Assembly: GCF_016313185.1 (NCBI RefSeq)
Contig: NZ_CP066218.1
Coordinates: 1,488,001 to 1,552,000 of the forward strand
DNA length: 64,000 nt
Source of the DNA: Mycolicibacterium baixiangningiae
Lineage (GTDB): Bacteria > Actinomycetota > Actinomycetes > Mycobacteriales > Mycobacteriaceae
Reading direction: 5' to 3'
Of the stretch, positions 37,208 to 45,586 are shown in pieces. Numbering within the stretch: position 1 is the first letter of the stretch; every line of letters begins with the position of its first letter. The notes beneath the pieces were generated by a model that saw only the letters and a list, made by a program, of their open reading frames with translations, searched no databases and was not told where the DNA came from. A program made the translations under genes and the position numbers.

Positions 37208-37582
37208 GTGACAAGCCGCATCGATAAGGTCCTCGACGCCGCCAGAGCCAGATTGCAGCGCATGCCCGCGGCCGCGGTGCCCGGCGCGCTCGCGCGTGGC
37301 GCGCTGCTCGTCGACATCCGCCCGCAGGCGCAGCGTGCTGCCGAAGGCGGGGTGCCTGCCGCGATGGTGATCGAACGCAACGTGCTCGAGTGGCGATGCG
37401 ACCCGACCAGCGACGCCCGGCTGCCCGAGGCCGTCGACGACGACGTCGAGTGGGTGGTGCTGTGCTCGGAGGGCTACACGTCCAGCCTCGCCGCCGCGTC
37501 GCTGCTCGACCTCGGCCTGCACCGCGCCACCGACGTCGTCGGCGGCTACCGCGCGCTGAAGGCCGAAGGCGTTCTGCTCTAA
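37208..37582 (+). CDS. Rhodanese-like sulfurtransferase (Rv1066-type)
   Basis: 124 residues, GTG start four bases after the dioxygenase stop. The active-site loop is CSEGYTS with Cys86, and LVDIRPQAQRAAEGGVP is the N-terminal rhodanese signature. It moves sulfane sulfur, which would handle persulfide made during cysteine breakdown. Its last four bases overlap the end of the convergent membrane hydrolase gene. Confidence 0.87.
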   Translation: MTSRIDKVLDAARARLQRMPAAAVPGALARGALLVDIRPQAQRAAEGGVPAAMVIERNVLEWRCDPTSDARLPEAVDDDVEWVVLCSEGYTSSLAAASLLDLGLHRATDVVGGYRALKAEGVLL

Positions 37583-39270
37583 CCGTCGGAGTGCAGCAGC
37601 GGCCGCAGCCGCTCGGTCTTCTCCGGCGTCCACCCCGGCGGCTGCAGCACCGCCGCCCACCCGTTGGCGACGTCCTTGACGTAGACGTGGCCGTGACCGT
37701 CCGGTACGTCGATGGCCACCGCCATATCGGCCGACACCTGCAGGAACGTCACCACCGGGATCCACTTCATCCGCGCGGTCCGGTCGTAACCCGGCGGCTC
37801 GTGGAGCCAGTCCGGCCGAGCGAACAACAGGTCGGGATTCCACCAGGCGATCGGGTCGGAGGCATGCTGCAGATACACCACTCGTGGTGCACCCCAAGGA
37901 TTTTCGGGACGTCCGAGGTCCTCCGGGCGGTCGACGAAGCGGACGTTCTCGCCGTCGTCGTAGATCGGCAGCCATTGCGGTGAGCCCGGATCGCGTTGGC
38001 GGGTCAAATCGTTCCAGATCGTGTTGTTGAAGGTCGGACCGGAGAACAGTGCGCCGTCGGTGCGCGCGATCAGGTTGTTGAGCGCCAGGAACGGCGCCTC
38101 CCCGCCGAACGAGCCGAGGCTCTCACCGAAGACGACGAGCCGGGGGCGCTGGGCTTCCGGCATCGCGCGCACCAGTTCGTCGACGGCCTCGAACAACGCC
38201 TGCCCGGCCTGCCTGGCGTTCTCCTGGTCGACCAGGAACGACAACCAGCTCGGCAGGAACGAATACTGCATCGACACGATCGCCGTGTTGCCGTTGAACA
38301 TGTACTCCAGGCCCGAGGCCTCCGCCTCGTTGATCCATCCGGTGCCCGTGGTGGTCGCGACGGCGACGACCTCGCGGGTCAGACCGCCGGTGCGCAGCAG
38401 CTCCTGGGCGGCCACCCTGGCCGTCGCGCGGATACCGTCGGCCGAGTGCAGACCGGCGTACGCGCGGATCGGCTCGATCGCGGGCGCACCGTTGAACGCG
38501 GCGATTTCCTCGACCGTCGGCCCGGCCGCGACGAAGATCCGGCCCTGGTGGCCCAGCGACTCCCAGCTGACCAGCGACTGCGGACCGCCCGACCGCAACG
38601 CGCTGGCGGGTGGGGAGGTGTCGGGGTCGGATTCGTCGTTGACCGTCGCAAAGGTGTTGTTGATCGCGCTCATCGCGCCCCGTACCACGACACCGTTGAG
38701 AATCGCGATGGTCAGCGCCAACAGCAGCGCCACCACGACCACTGCTGAAACCCTCGGCGGCGCAACGCGATCGAGCTGCCTGACCAGGAATCCCACCAAC
38801 CGCCTGACCTGCTGGCCCACCTCGACGAGCGCGAACAGCACGACGATCGACAGCACCGCGGCCAGCGGGTGGTCCCAGAACCCCATCCGCGGCACACCCA
38901 TCAGGTCGCGGATCTGGTCCTGCCAGACGTGGAAGTAGATGATCATCAGCACCTGGCCGACGACGCCCACCACGACCAGTGCCAGCCAGGCCCACCGCGG
39001 CGCCGGCGGGCTGGTGTCTCTGGACAACATGTAGCGCACGAGCCACACCCCGAAGACGCCGATGCCGTAACCCACCGCGCCCGCCCCGCCGCTGACCAGG
39101 CCTTGGAACAGCGGGCCGCGCGGCAGCAGCGACGGGGTGAGCGAAAACCAGACGAACACCAGCCCGACGGCGGTGCCGAAGAACGTGTAATGGCGCAGCC
39201 ACCACGCCCGTTTCGGTGGTGGCTGCTCCTGCGGCGGCGCCTGCTCGCTGACCTCCGCGGTGCGGCTCAC
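37579..39270 (-). CDS. Membrane protein with C-terminal alpha/beta hydrolase domain (Rv1069c-type)
   Basis: 563 residues from a GTG. The N-terminal 190 residues hold about four membrane segments; the remaining 370 form an alpha/beta hydrolase of the Abhydrolase_9 group, with nucleophile elbow VVFGESLGSFGGEAPF near residue 375 and VVYLQHASDPIAWW near 475. It probably acts on a lipid in or at the membrane. The start is nine bases from the enoyl-CoA hydratase stop, so it is the last gene of an echA9-echA8-hydrolase operon. Confidence 0.83.
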   Translation of the reverse strand: MSRTAEVSEQAPPQEQPPPKRAWWLRHYTFFGTAVGLVFVWFSLTPSLLPRGPLFQGLVSGGAGAVGYGIGVFGVWLVRYMLSRDTSPPAPRWAWLALVVVGVVGQVLMIIYFHVWQDQIRDLMGVPRMGFWDHPLAAVLSIVVLFALVEVGQQVRRLVGFLVRQLDRVAPPRVSAVVVVALLLALTIAILNGVVVRGAMSAINNTFATVNDESDPDTSPPASALRSGGPQSLVSWESLGHQGRIFVAAGPTVEEIAAFNGAPAIEPIRAYAGLHSADGIRATARVAAQELLRTGGLTREVVAVATTTGTGWINEAEASGLEYMFNGNTAIVSMQYSFLPSWLSFLVDQENARQAGQALFEAVDELVRAMPEAQRPRLVVFGESLGSFGGEAPFLALNNLIARTDGALFSGPTFNNTIWNDLTRQRDPGSPQWLPIYDDGENVRFVDRPEDLGRPENPWGAPRVVYLQHASDPIAWWNPDLLFARPDWLHEPPGYDRTARMKWIPVVTFLQVSADMAVAIDVPDGHGHVYVKDVANGWAAVLQPPGWTPEKTERLRPLLHSDG

Positions 39271-39279
39271 CAGTGCACT

Positions 39280-40053
39280 TTAGCGATGGGTGAAGTTCGC
39301 GGGGCGCTTCTCGCTGAACGCCGCCATACCTTCCTTCTGGTCCTCGGTGGCGAACGCCGAGTGGAACAGCCGGCGCTCGTAGAGCAGGCCTTCGGTCAGC
39401 GTGGACTCGAAGGCGCGGTTGACCGCTTCCTTGGCCATCCGGGATGCGTTGCGCGACATCCCCGCAATCGCCGCGGCGACCTCGTTGGCCTCGTCGAGCA
39501 GCCGGTCGGCGGGCACCACCCGCGACACCAGACCGCTGCGATCCGCCTCTTCGGCGCCGATCGTGCGACCGGTCAGGATCAGGTCCATCGCCTTGGCCTT
39601 GCCGATCGCCCGGGTCAACCGCTGTGAACCGCCCATGCCCGGCAGCACGCCCAGCTTGATCTCGGGCTGGCCGAACTTCGCGGTGTCGGCCGCGATGAGG
39701 ATGTCGCACATCATCGCCAGCTCACACCCACCGCCGAGCGCGTAGCCCGCGACCGCGGCGATGGTGGGGGTGCGGGTTGCCGCGAACGTGCCCCACAGCG
39801 CGAAGAAGTCGGAGGTGAAGACGTCGGCGAACGACAGGTTCGCCATCTCCTTGATGTCCGCGCCCGCCGCGAACGCCTTCTCGCTGCCGGTGATGACGAT
39901 GGCTCCGATGCCCTCGTCGTCATCGAATTCGGCTGCCGCCGTGGTGACTTCGACCATCACCTGGGAGTTGAGCGCGTTGAGCGCCTTGGGGCGGTTCAGC
40001 GTGATCGTGCCGACCCGGCCGTCGCGGGTGACGAGGATGGTCTCGTAATCCAT
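39280..40053 (-). CDS. echA8: Enoyl-CoA hydratase (EchA8-type)
   Basis: 257 residues. Crotonase-fold catalytic elements are present: oxyanion loop [12 protein letters not shown] near residue 62, [12 protein letters not shown] with a catalytic Glu near 108, and [16 protein letters not shown] with the second Glu near 130. Both glutamates favour true hydratase activity (trans-2-enoyl-CoA to 3-hydroxyacyl-CoA). It follows the 3-hydroxyisobutyryl-CoA hydrolase by nine bases and corresponds by position to M. tuberculosis echA8. Confidence 0.9.
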   Translation of the reverse strand: MDYETILVTRDGRVGTITLNRPKALNALNSQVMVEVTTAAAEFDDDEGIGAIVITGSEKAFAAGADIKEMANLSFADVFTSDFFALWGTFAATRTPTIAAVAGYALGGGCELAMMCDILIAADTAKFGQPEIKLGVLPGMGGSQRLTRAIGKAKAMDLILTGRTIGAEEADRSGLVSRVVPADRLLDEANEVAAAIAGMSRNASRMAKEAVNRAFESTLTEGLLYERRLFHSAFATEDQKEGMAAFSEKRPANFTHR

Positions 40054-40062
40054 GGCTACTCC

Positions 40063-41100
40063 TTAGGGGAACGTGAGGTCGGGATCGGCTGGCGTGAAGT
40101 ATCCGTCAACGTCGGCAGCGGTGACCTCGGCGACCGACTGGTGCGACCACTTGGGGTTGCGGTCCTTGTCGACGAGTTGAGCCCGGATGCCCTCGACGAA
40201 GTCGTGCGAGCGCAGCGACGCGCACGAGACGCGGTATTCGTCGCGGAGGACGTCCTCCAGTGTGTCGAGGCGGGCCGCCCGGCGGATCGACTCCAGCGCG
40301 ACGGCGAGCGCGATGGGGGAGCGCGACGCGATGAGGTTCGCGGCGTCGTCGGCCGGGCCGGCATCGTGGCCGCGCAGCGCGGCGATGATGTCGGCGATGG
40401 TGTCCCCGGCGTAGCACTCGTCGATCCAGTCCCGCTGCGCGAGCAGGTGACTGGCGGGCGGTTCGACGGTGTGGGCGGTCAGCGCGGCGTCGACGCCGTC
40501 GGCGATCACGGCGGCCCGGAAGTCGGCCAGCCGGTCGTGCGGCACGAAACGGTCGGCGAAGCCCATGGCGATCGCGTCGGCGCCGGAGAACGGCGCACCG
40601 GTCAGCGCGGCGTGGTAGCCGAGCAGGCCGGGGGCGCGGGAGAGCAGATAGGTGCCGCCGACGTCGGGGATGAAGCCGATGCCGACCTCGGGCATCGCCA
40701 TCTTGGTGTTGTCGGTGACCACGCGGACGTCGCCGTGTGCGCTGACACCGACGCCGCCGCCCATGACGATGCCGTCCATCAACGCGACATACGTCTTGGG
40801 GTAGTGGCCGATGTAGGCGTTGAGTTGGTACTCCTCGAACCAGAACTGCCTCGCCTCGGCACCGCCGGCCTTCGCGCTGTGGTAGAGCGCCACGACGTCG
40901 CCGCCCGCGCACAGCCCGCGCTCGCCTGCGCCGTCGAGCAGCACGGTGTGGACGCCGTCGTTGGCCTCCCAGGCGTGGAGTGCGTTGCCCAGGGCGGTCA
41001 CCATGCCGTGGGTCAGCGAGTTGATGGCCTTCGGCCGGTTCAGGGTGACGAGGCCGACACCGTTTTCGACAGTTACTAGGACATCCTCGTTTCCGGCCAC
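40063..41100 (-). CDS. echA9: 3-hydroxyisobutyryl-CoA hydrolase (EchA9-type)
   Basis: 345 residues, GTG start, about 90 longer than a hydratase, as in the HIBCH branch. Signatures are GLCAGGDVVALYHSAK near residue 65, MGGGVGVSAHGDVRV, and MPEVGIGFIPDVGGTYLLSR near 130, with the extended C-terminal lid. HIBCH releases 3-hydroxyisobutyrate in valine degradation. It heads the three-gene operon with EchA8 and the membrane hydrolase. Confidence 0.88.
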   Translation of the reverse strand: MAGNEDVLVTVENGVGLVTLNRPKAINSLTHGMVTALGNALHAWEANDGVHTVLLDGAGERGLCAGGDVVALYHSAKAGGAEARQFWFEEYQLNAYIGHYPKTYVALMDGIVMGGGVGVSAHGDVRVVTDNTKMAMPEVGIGFIPDVGGTYLLSRAPGLLGYHAALTGAPFSGADAIAMGFADRFVPHDRLADFRAAVIADGVDAALTAHTVEPPASHLLAQRDWIDECYAGDTIADIIAALRGHDAGPADDAANLIASRSPIALAVALESIRRAARLDTLEDVLRDEYRVSCASLRSHDFVEGIRAQLVDKDRNPKWSHQSVAEVTAADVDGYFTPADPDLTFP

Positions 41101-41270
41101 GTGTGCAATCTAGATCGTCGCCCGGGGGGCGTGCGAGACGGGTAAGGTTTCGCTCGACAGGCCTGGGAACTTCCTGTGTGAAGTCATGATCGATCTCGGG
41201 AACCCGCGCCGGCTGTCGTTCGTTGATCGAGTGTTCGTCAACATCGAACCACCTATGAGAGGACCCGACG

Positions 41271-42119
41271 GTGCGCGAGAGCAGCAACCCGGTATTCCGC
41301 TCCCTGCCGAAGTCGCAGGGCGGATACGCGTCATTCGGTACCGGAGCCGCCGGCTACGGTGCGCAGCAGGTACAGGCTGAGCCGTACACGACGCAGTACC
41401 CCGAGCAGACCGGCGTCGCCCGGCCGATGACCATCGACGACGTCGTCACCAAGACCGGCATCACGCTGGCCGTCTTGTCTGCCGTCGCCGTCGTCTCCTA
41501 CTTCCTGGTCGGCCAGAGCCCGGCGCTCGCCGGCCCGCTGACCCTGATCGGCGCCCTCGGCGGCCTGGTGGTGGTGCTGATCGCCACCTTCGGCCGCAAG
41601 CAGGACAACCCGGCCGTGGTGCTGACCTACGCCGCGCTCGAGGGTCTGTTCCTCGGCGCGATCTCGTGGCTGTTCGGCAACGTCGTCGTCGCGGGCGGCA
41701 GTGCCGGCGCGCTGATCACCCAGGCGGTGCTGGCCACGCTCGGTGTGTTCTTCGGCATGCTGGTCGTCTACAAGACCGGCGCGATCCGTGTGACGCCGAA
41801 GTTCACCCGCATGATCGTCGCCGGCATGTTCGGCGTGCTGGTGCTGATGCTCGGCAACTTCGTGCTCTCGATGTTCGGTGTGGGCGGTGGCGACGGCATG
41901 GGCCTGCGCAGCGGCGGCACCATTGCCATCATCTTCTCCCTGGTCTGCATCGGCCTCGCGGCGTTCAGCTTCCTGCTCGACTTCGACGCTGCCGACCAGA
42001 TGATCCGCGCCGGCGCACCGGAGAAGGCGGCCTGGGGCGTCGCGCTCGGCCTGACCGTCACGCTGGTCTGGCTGTACCTGGAGATCCTTCGGCTGCTGAG
42101 TTACTTCCAGAACGACTAG
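41271..42119 (+). CDS. Bax inhibitor-1/YccA-family membrane protein (Rv1072-type)
   Basis: 282 residues from a GTG preceded by GAGAGGACCC. A 55-residue Gln/Tyr/Gly-rich N-terminus leads into seven membrane segments ending with ALGLTVTLVWLYLEILRLLSYFQND, characteristic of the BI-1 fold, which forms pH- or calcium-sensitive membrane channels. It lies divergent from echA9 across 170 bases and is followed by a strong terminator, so it is a single-gene transcript. Confidence 0.88.
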   Translation: MRESSNPVFRSLPKSQGGYASFGTGAAGYGAQQVQAEPYTTQYPEQTGVARPMTIDDVVTKTGITLAVLSAVAVVSYFLVGQSPALAGPLTLIGALGGLVVVLIATFGRKQDNPAVVLTYAALEGLFLGAISWLFGNVVVAGGSAGALITQAVLATLGVFFGMLVVYKTGAIRVTPKFTRMIVAGMFGVLVLMLGNFVLSMFGVGGGDGMGLRSGGTIAIIFSLVCIGLAAFSFLLDFDAADQMIRAGAPEKAAWGVALGLTVTLVWLYLEILRLLSYFQND

Positions 42120-42134
42120 CAGCCTTTACGAGGG

Positions 42135-42165
42135 AAGCCCGGCACCGGCGGTGCCGGGCTTTCTG
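42135..42165 (+). terminator. Rho-independent-type terminator
   Basis: AAGCCCGGCACC pairs with GGTGCCGGGCTT across a three-base GGC loop, giving a 12-bp stem, followed by TTTCT. It begins 16 bases after the Bax-inhibitor gene stop. Confidence 0.88.
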
Positions 42166-42213
42166 TATGCATGGGCCCGTACCTGGTTGCGCGTTGACTC
42201 TGCGCCTTTCCGC

Positions 42214-42269
42214 CGAAACTGCTCACAGATCGCGATTCCTCCACAAACTGCGATCTGGCAGCAGTTTCG
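42214..42269. repeat. Stem-loop A flanking the DUF559 gene (left)
   Basis: CGAAACTGCTCACAGATCGC (42214-42233) and GCGATCTGGCAGCAGTTTCG (42250-42269) form an 18-of-20 inverted repeat with a 16-base loop. Each arm is closely related to the arms of the stem-loop that overlaps the end of the following gene (43141-43195). Confidence 0.8.
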
Positions 42270-42308
42270 AGGGGCTGTGGTGTCTGCGGGCGTGCCGACT
42301 CTGCCGGT

Positions 42309-43154
42309 ATGAGAACCGAACCCTTCCTCGGCAGCGCGGCGGTCGCCTCAGGGCGTGTCCGCAAGCACGAGTTGCGCACGCGCTATCGCGTCGTCTTCCC
42401 CGACGTCTACGTCGCCAAGGACGCCGAATTGACCCTGCATCAGCGGGCGACGGCCGCGTGGTTGTGGTCGCATCGCGAGGGGGTGATCTCGGGGCGCACC
42501 GCGGCGGCGCTGCATGGAGCGAAATGGGTGGACGAGAACAAGCCCGTCGAGCTCATGTGGCGGAACACCCGTCATCCCCCAGGACTGCGCACCTCGGATT
42601 CCAGCCTGCGACGTGACGAATACGGAGATCACCAGGGCATGAGGATCACCACCGTGCCCCGCACGGCGTTCGACATCGGCCGGTGCGCCAGCCTTGACGA
42701 AGCCGTGGCGAACCTCGATGCCCTCGGCAACGCGACGAGATTTCACACACAGGATGTGCTCGACCTCGCCGCGCGACACCGCGGCGCGCGGCGGATACGC
42801 CAACTGCGCGCCGCGCTCGACTTCTACGACCCCGGGGCGGAGTCACCGAAAGAGACGTGGCTGCGTCTGCTCGTGATCCGAGCCGGGTTTCCGCGTCCAC
42901 AGACCCAGATCCCTGTTCTGCGGGCCGACGGGTGGTCGAAGTATTACCTCGACATGGGGTGGGCAGAGCTCATGCTGGCGGTGGAGTACGACGGGGACCA
43001 CCACCGCACGGACCCGATGCGATACGCGTACGACATCAAGCGAAGCGAGGAGCTCGCCGACCTCGGTTGGAAAGTCGTTCGCATCGTCAAAGCAGACCGC
43101 GAGGCCGACATCCTGCGGCGGCTTGAGCGGGCCTGGTCATCGAGACTGCTGTGA
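42309..43154 (+). CDS. DUF559/Vsr-like endonuclease-domain protein with AbiEi-like N-terminus
   Basis: 281 residues. The N-terminal half (SGRVRKHELRTRYRVVFPDVYVAK ... SHREGVISGRTAAALHGAKWV) looks like the AbiEi-type winged helix. The C-terminal half holds a PD-(D/E)xK-like nuclease core: LAVEYDGDHHR near residue 225, and the ELADLGWKVVRIVK segment. Proteins of this kind are common in actinobacteria and their role is unsettled (DNA repair, defence or mobile-element nuclease). It is flanked by two related stem-loops, the right one overlapping its stop codon, suggesting a transferred unit. Confidence 0.75.
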   Translation: MRTEPFLGSAAVASGRVRKHELRTRYRVVFPDVYVAKDAELTLHQRATAAWLWSHREGVISGRTAAALHGAKWVDENKPVELMWRNTRHPPGLRTSDSSLRRDEYGDHQGMRITTVPRTAFDIGRCASLDEAVANLDALGNATRFHTQDVLDLAARHRGARRIRQLRAALDFYDPGAESPKETWLRLLVIRAGFPRPQTQIPVLRADGWSKYYLDMGWAELMLAVEYDGDHHRTDPMRYAYDIKRSEELADLGWKVVRIVKADREADILRRLERAWSSRLL

Positions 43155-43195
43155 GATCACCAAATCGGCGAAAGCGTGATCTCACAGCAGTCTCG
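43141..43195. repeat. Stem-loop B overlapping the DUF559 gene end (right)
   Basis: CGAGACTGCTGTGAGATCAC (43141-43160) is perfectly complementary to 43176-43195 across a 15-base loop, a 20-bp stem. It contains the stop codon of the DUF559 gene (43152-43154) and sits just before the end of the convergent thiolase gene, so it may also terminate transcription from both sides. Confidence 0.9.
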
Positions 43196-43206
43196 GCGCA
43201 AGAAAA

Positions 43207-44424
43207 CTAGCTGAGCCGCTCGATGATCATCGCCATACCCTGGCCGCCGCCCACACACATCGTCTCCAGACCGAACTGCTTGTCCTGGGTCTGCAGATTG
43301 TTCAGCAGCGTGGCGGTGATGCGGGCGCCGGTCATGCCGAACGGATGCCCCAGCGCGATCGCGCCGCCGGACACGTTGAGCTTGTCCTCGTCCATGCCGA
43401 GCTCACGCGCGGACCCGAGCACCTGCACCGCGAACGCCTCGTTGATCTCGTAGAGGTCGATGTCGCCGATGCCCATGCCTGCATTGGCCAGCGCCTTCTT
43501 CGACGCCTCGATGGGGCCCAGGCCCATGATCTCGGGCGACAGACCGGACACCCCGGTCGCGACGATGCGCGCCAGCGGCGTCAACCCCAGCTCGCGGGCC
43601 TTCTCGTCGGACATGATCACCACGGCGGCGGCGCCGTCGTTCAGCGGGCACGCATTGCCCGCGGTGATCGTGCCGTTCGGCCGGAACACCGGCTTGAGCT
43701 GGCTGATCTTCTCGTAGGTGGTGCCGGCGCGCGGCCCGTCGTCCTTCGACACGACGGTGCCGTCGGGGAGCGTCACCGGTGAGATCTCCCGCTCGAAGAA
43801 GCCGCTGTTGATGGCCTCCTCGGCGCGGTTCTGCGACCGCACACCCCAGTGGTCCTGGTCTTCGCGGCTGATCCCCGTGAAGAGCGCGACGTTCTCGGCG
43901 GTCTGGCCCATCGCGATGTAGACATCCGGCAGGTTGCCGTCCTCACGCGGGTCGTGCCACTCGTCGGCGCCGGCGGCCCCCTGGTTCGACCGCTCCATCG
44001 CCTCACCGAACTTCGGGTTCTTGGTGTCGGGCCAGCCGTCGGAGTTGCCCTTCGCGAAGCGTGACACGGTCTCGACACCCGCCGAGATGAACGCGTGGCC
44101 CTCGCCGGCCTTGATCGCGTGGAACGCCATCCGCGAGGTCTGCAGCGACGACGAGCAGTACCGGTTGACCGTGGTGCCGGGCAGGAAGTCGTAGCCCAGC
44201 TGCACGGAGACCGCGCGCCCGATGTTGAAGCCGGACTCGCCGCCGGGCTGACCGCAACCCATGATCAGGTCGTCGATGTCGCGCGGGTCGAGCGAGGGCA
44301 CCTTGTCCAGCGCGGCGCGCACCATCTGGGCGGCGAGGTCGTCGGGCCGCATGTCGACCAGCGACCCCTTGTTGGCGCGACCGATCGGCGAACGCGCGGT
44401 AGAGACGATGACGGCTTCAGGCAT
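43207..44424 (-). CDS. fadA3: Acetyl-CoA C-acyltransferase (thiolase, FadA3-type)
   Basis: 405 residues, a full-length degradative thiolase. Cys90 (VNRYCSSSLQ) is the nucleophile; NEAFAVQ, GGAIALGHPFGMTGARI with the catalytic His near 358, and CVGGGQGMAM with the second Cys near 388 complete the active site. It cleaves 3-oxoacyl-CoA in beta-oxidation. By position it corresponds to M. tuberculosis fadA3 (Rv1074c). A 31-base gap separates it from the upstream SGNH esterase gene on the same strand, so they may be co-transcribed. Confidence 0.9.
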   Translation of the reverse strand: MPEAVIVSTARSPIGRANKGSLVDMRPDDLAAQMVRAALDKVPSLDPRDIDDLIMGCGQPGGESGFNIGRAVSVQLGYDFLPGTTVNRYCSSSLQTSRMAFHAIKAGEGHAFISAGVETVSRFAKGNSDGWPDTKNPKFGEAMERSNQGAAGADEWHDPREDGNLPDVYIAMGQTAENVALFTGISREDQDHWGVRSQNRAEEAINSGFFEREISPVTLPDGTVVSKDDGPRAGTTYEKISQLKPVFRPNGTITAGNACPLNDGAAAVVIMSDEKARELGLTPLARIVATGVSGLSPEIMGLGPIEASKKALANAGMGIGDIDLYEINEAFAVQVLGSARELGMDEDKLNVSGGAIALGHPFGMTGARITATLLNNLQTQDKQFGLETMCVGGGQGMAMIIERLS

Positions 44425-44455
44425 GAGGGCTCCTCAATCGGCTAATGGAGAAAAG

Positions 44456-45406
44456 CTAGCCTGCCGACGCGATGACCGGCGCGGGCACCCCGGTTGTCCG
44501 CCGCCACAGCCGGGTAATGCCGCCGACCTTGGCCAGCAGCGTGCTGACATCGGCGGCGCGGGTCCGCAACGCCTCGTCGGGCGCCCCATCCCGGCTGCAC
44601 CCGCCGAGTGCGTCGCACAATGCGGGCAGCAGCTGGCTGGCGGCCAGCGCGTAGCCGGCCGCCGAGGGGTGGAACATGTCGCCGGAGAACAGCACCTCGG
44701 GCTGCTTGTAGAACTCCGGCGCCAGCAGGTCGGAGAACGGTACGGGCACCCCGCCTTCGGCGCGCACGGCCGACGCCTGGGCCCGCGCCAGGCGCAATCC
44801 GAGGGCCCGGGCCACCGTGCGCAGGGGCTGCGGGATCGCGGTGATCACTCCGAAGTCCGGACACGTGCCCACGACGACGACCGCGCCGCTGGACCGCAGC
44901 CGCGCGACGGCCTTTCCCAGTCGGCGCGCCGACTGCGTGATGCCGTTGAGTGCGGTGATGTCGTTCGCGCCGATCATGATGACCGCGGCGTCCGGCGGCG
45001 GGCCCGCCACGAACATGGCGTCGATCTGTCCGGCCAGGCCCTTCGAGGTGGCGCCGACGATCGCCTTGGTGCTCAGCCGGATGCGCTTACCGGACTGTTC
45101 GGCCAGCCCGCGCGCGATGAGCACACCGGGCACCTCGTCGGTCGTGCGGCAGCCGTATCCGGTGGCTGTGGAGTCGCCGAAGATCATCAGGTGCAGGTCG
45201 AACGGGTCACCGCGGTGCCAACGCTCGACGGGTCCGCCGCCGGGGGAGTAGACGCCGTCGGCGCGGGGCGGGACGTCCCAGGCCCTGGGGATCACCTGAC
45301 GGGCCTGATGGGCCTGATCGGTCAGCAGGTTGCGCAGCCCGAGGTAGACGGAGCCAGTCGATGCGAGCGTGGCCGCCGCCGTCAGGGCACCGCGTGATGC
45401 GCGCAC
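44456..45406 (-). CDS. SGNH/GDSL-family esterase (Rv1075c-type)
   Basis: 316 residues, GTG start, with an N-terminal hydrophobic stretch (LTAAATLASTGSVYLGLRNLL) that may anchor or export it. SGNH blocks are visible: FGDSTATGYG near residue 78 (nucleophile Ser), a Gly in block II, the Asn of VIMIGANDITAL near 145, and DMFHPSAAGYALA near 245 with the Asp-x-x-His pair. It should hydrolyse short-chain esters or remove acyl groups from envelope carbohydrates. Confidence 0.87.
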   Translation of the reverse strand: MRASRGALTAAATLASTGSVYLGLRNLLTDQAHQARQVIPRAWDVPPRADGVYSPGGGPVERWHRGDPFDLHLMIFGDSTATGYGCRTTDEVPGVLIARGLAEQSGKRIRLSTKAIVGATSKGLAGQIDAMFVAGPPPDAAVIMIGANDITALNGITQSARRLGKAVARLRSSGAVVVVGTCPDFGVITAIPQPLRTVARALGLRLARAQASAVRAEGGVPVPFSDLLAPEFYKQPEVLFSGDMFHPSAAGYALAASQLLPALCDALGGCSRDGAPDEALRTRAADVSTLLAKVGGITRLWRRTTGVPAPVIASAG

Positions 45407-45586
45407 ATCGACAGTCTAGGGATCGACGGCGTGGCACTCCCCGAGTAGCGATCACAGTGCGATATCAACTCCAGTAGCGAATTTGTGAAGGCCATTGTGA
45501 TATTGGTTACGTGTGCGAAGCTGAGTTACGGAGATTGGCTGAGTAGCTGAGTGCCTGTCACTACAACGGCGTTGGAGGTGGTGTCG

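Noticed and set aside
38123..39709. Long antisense-looking frame overlapping the membrane hydrolase and echA8.
   Set aside because: It spans two confidently assigned genes in another frame and has no domain or start signal.
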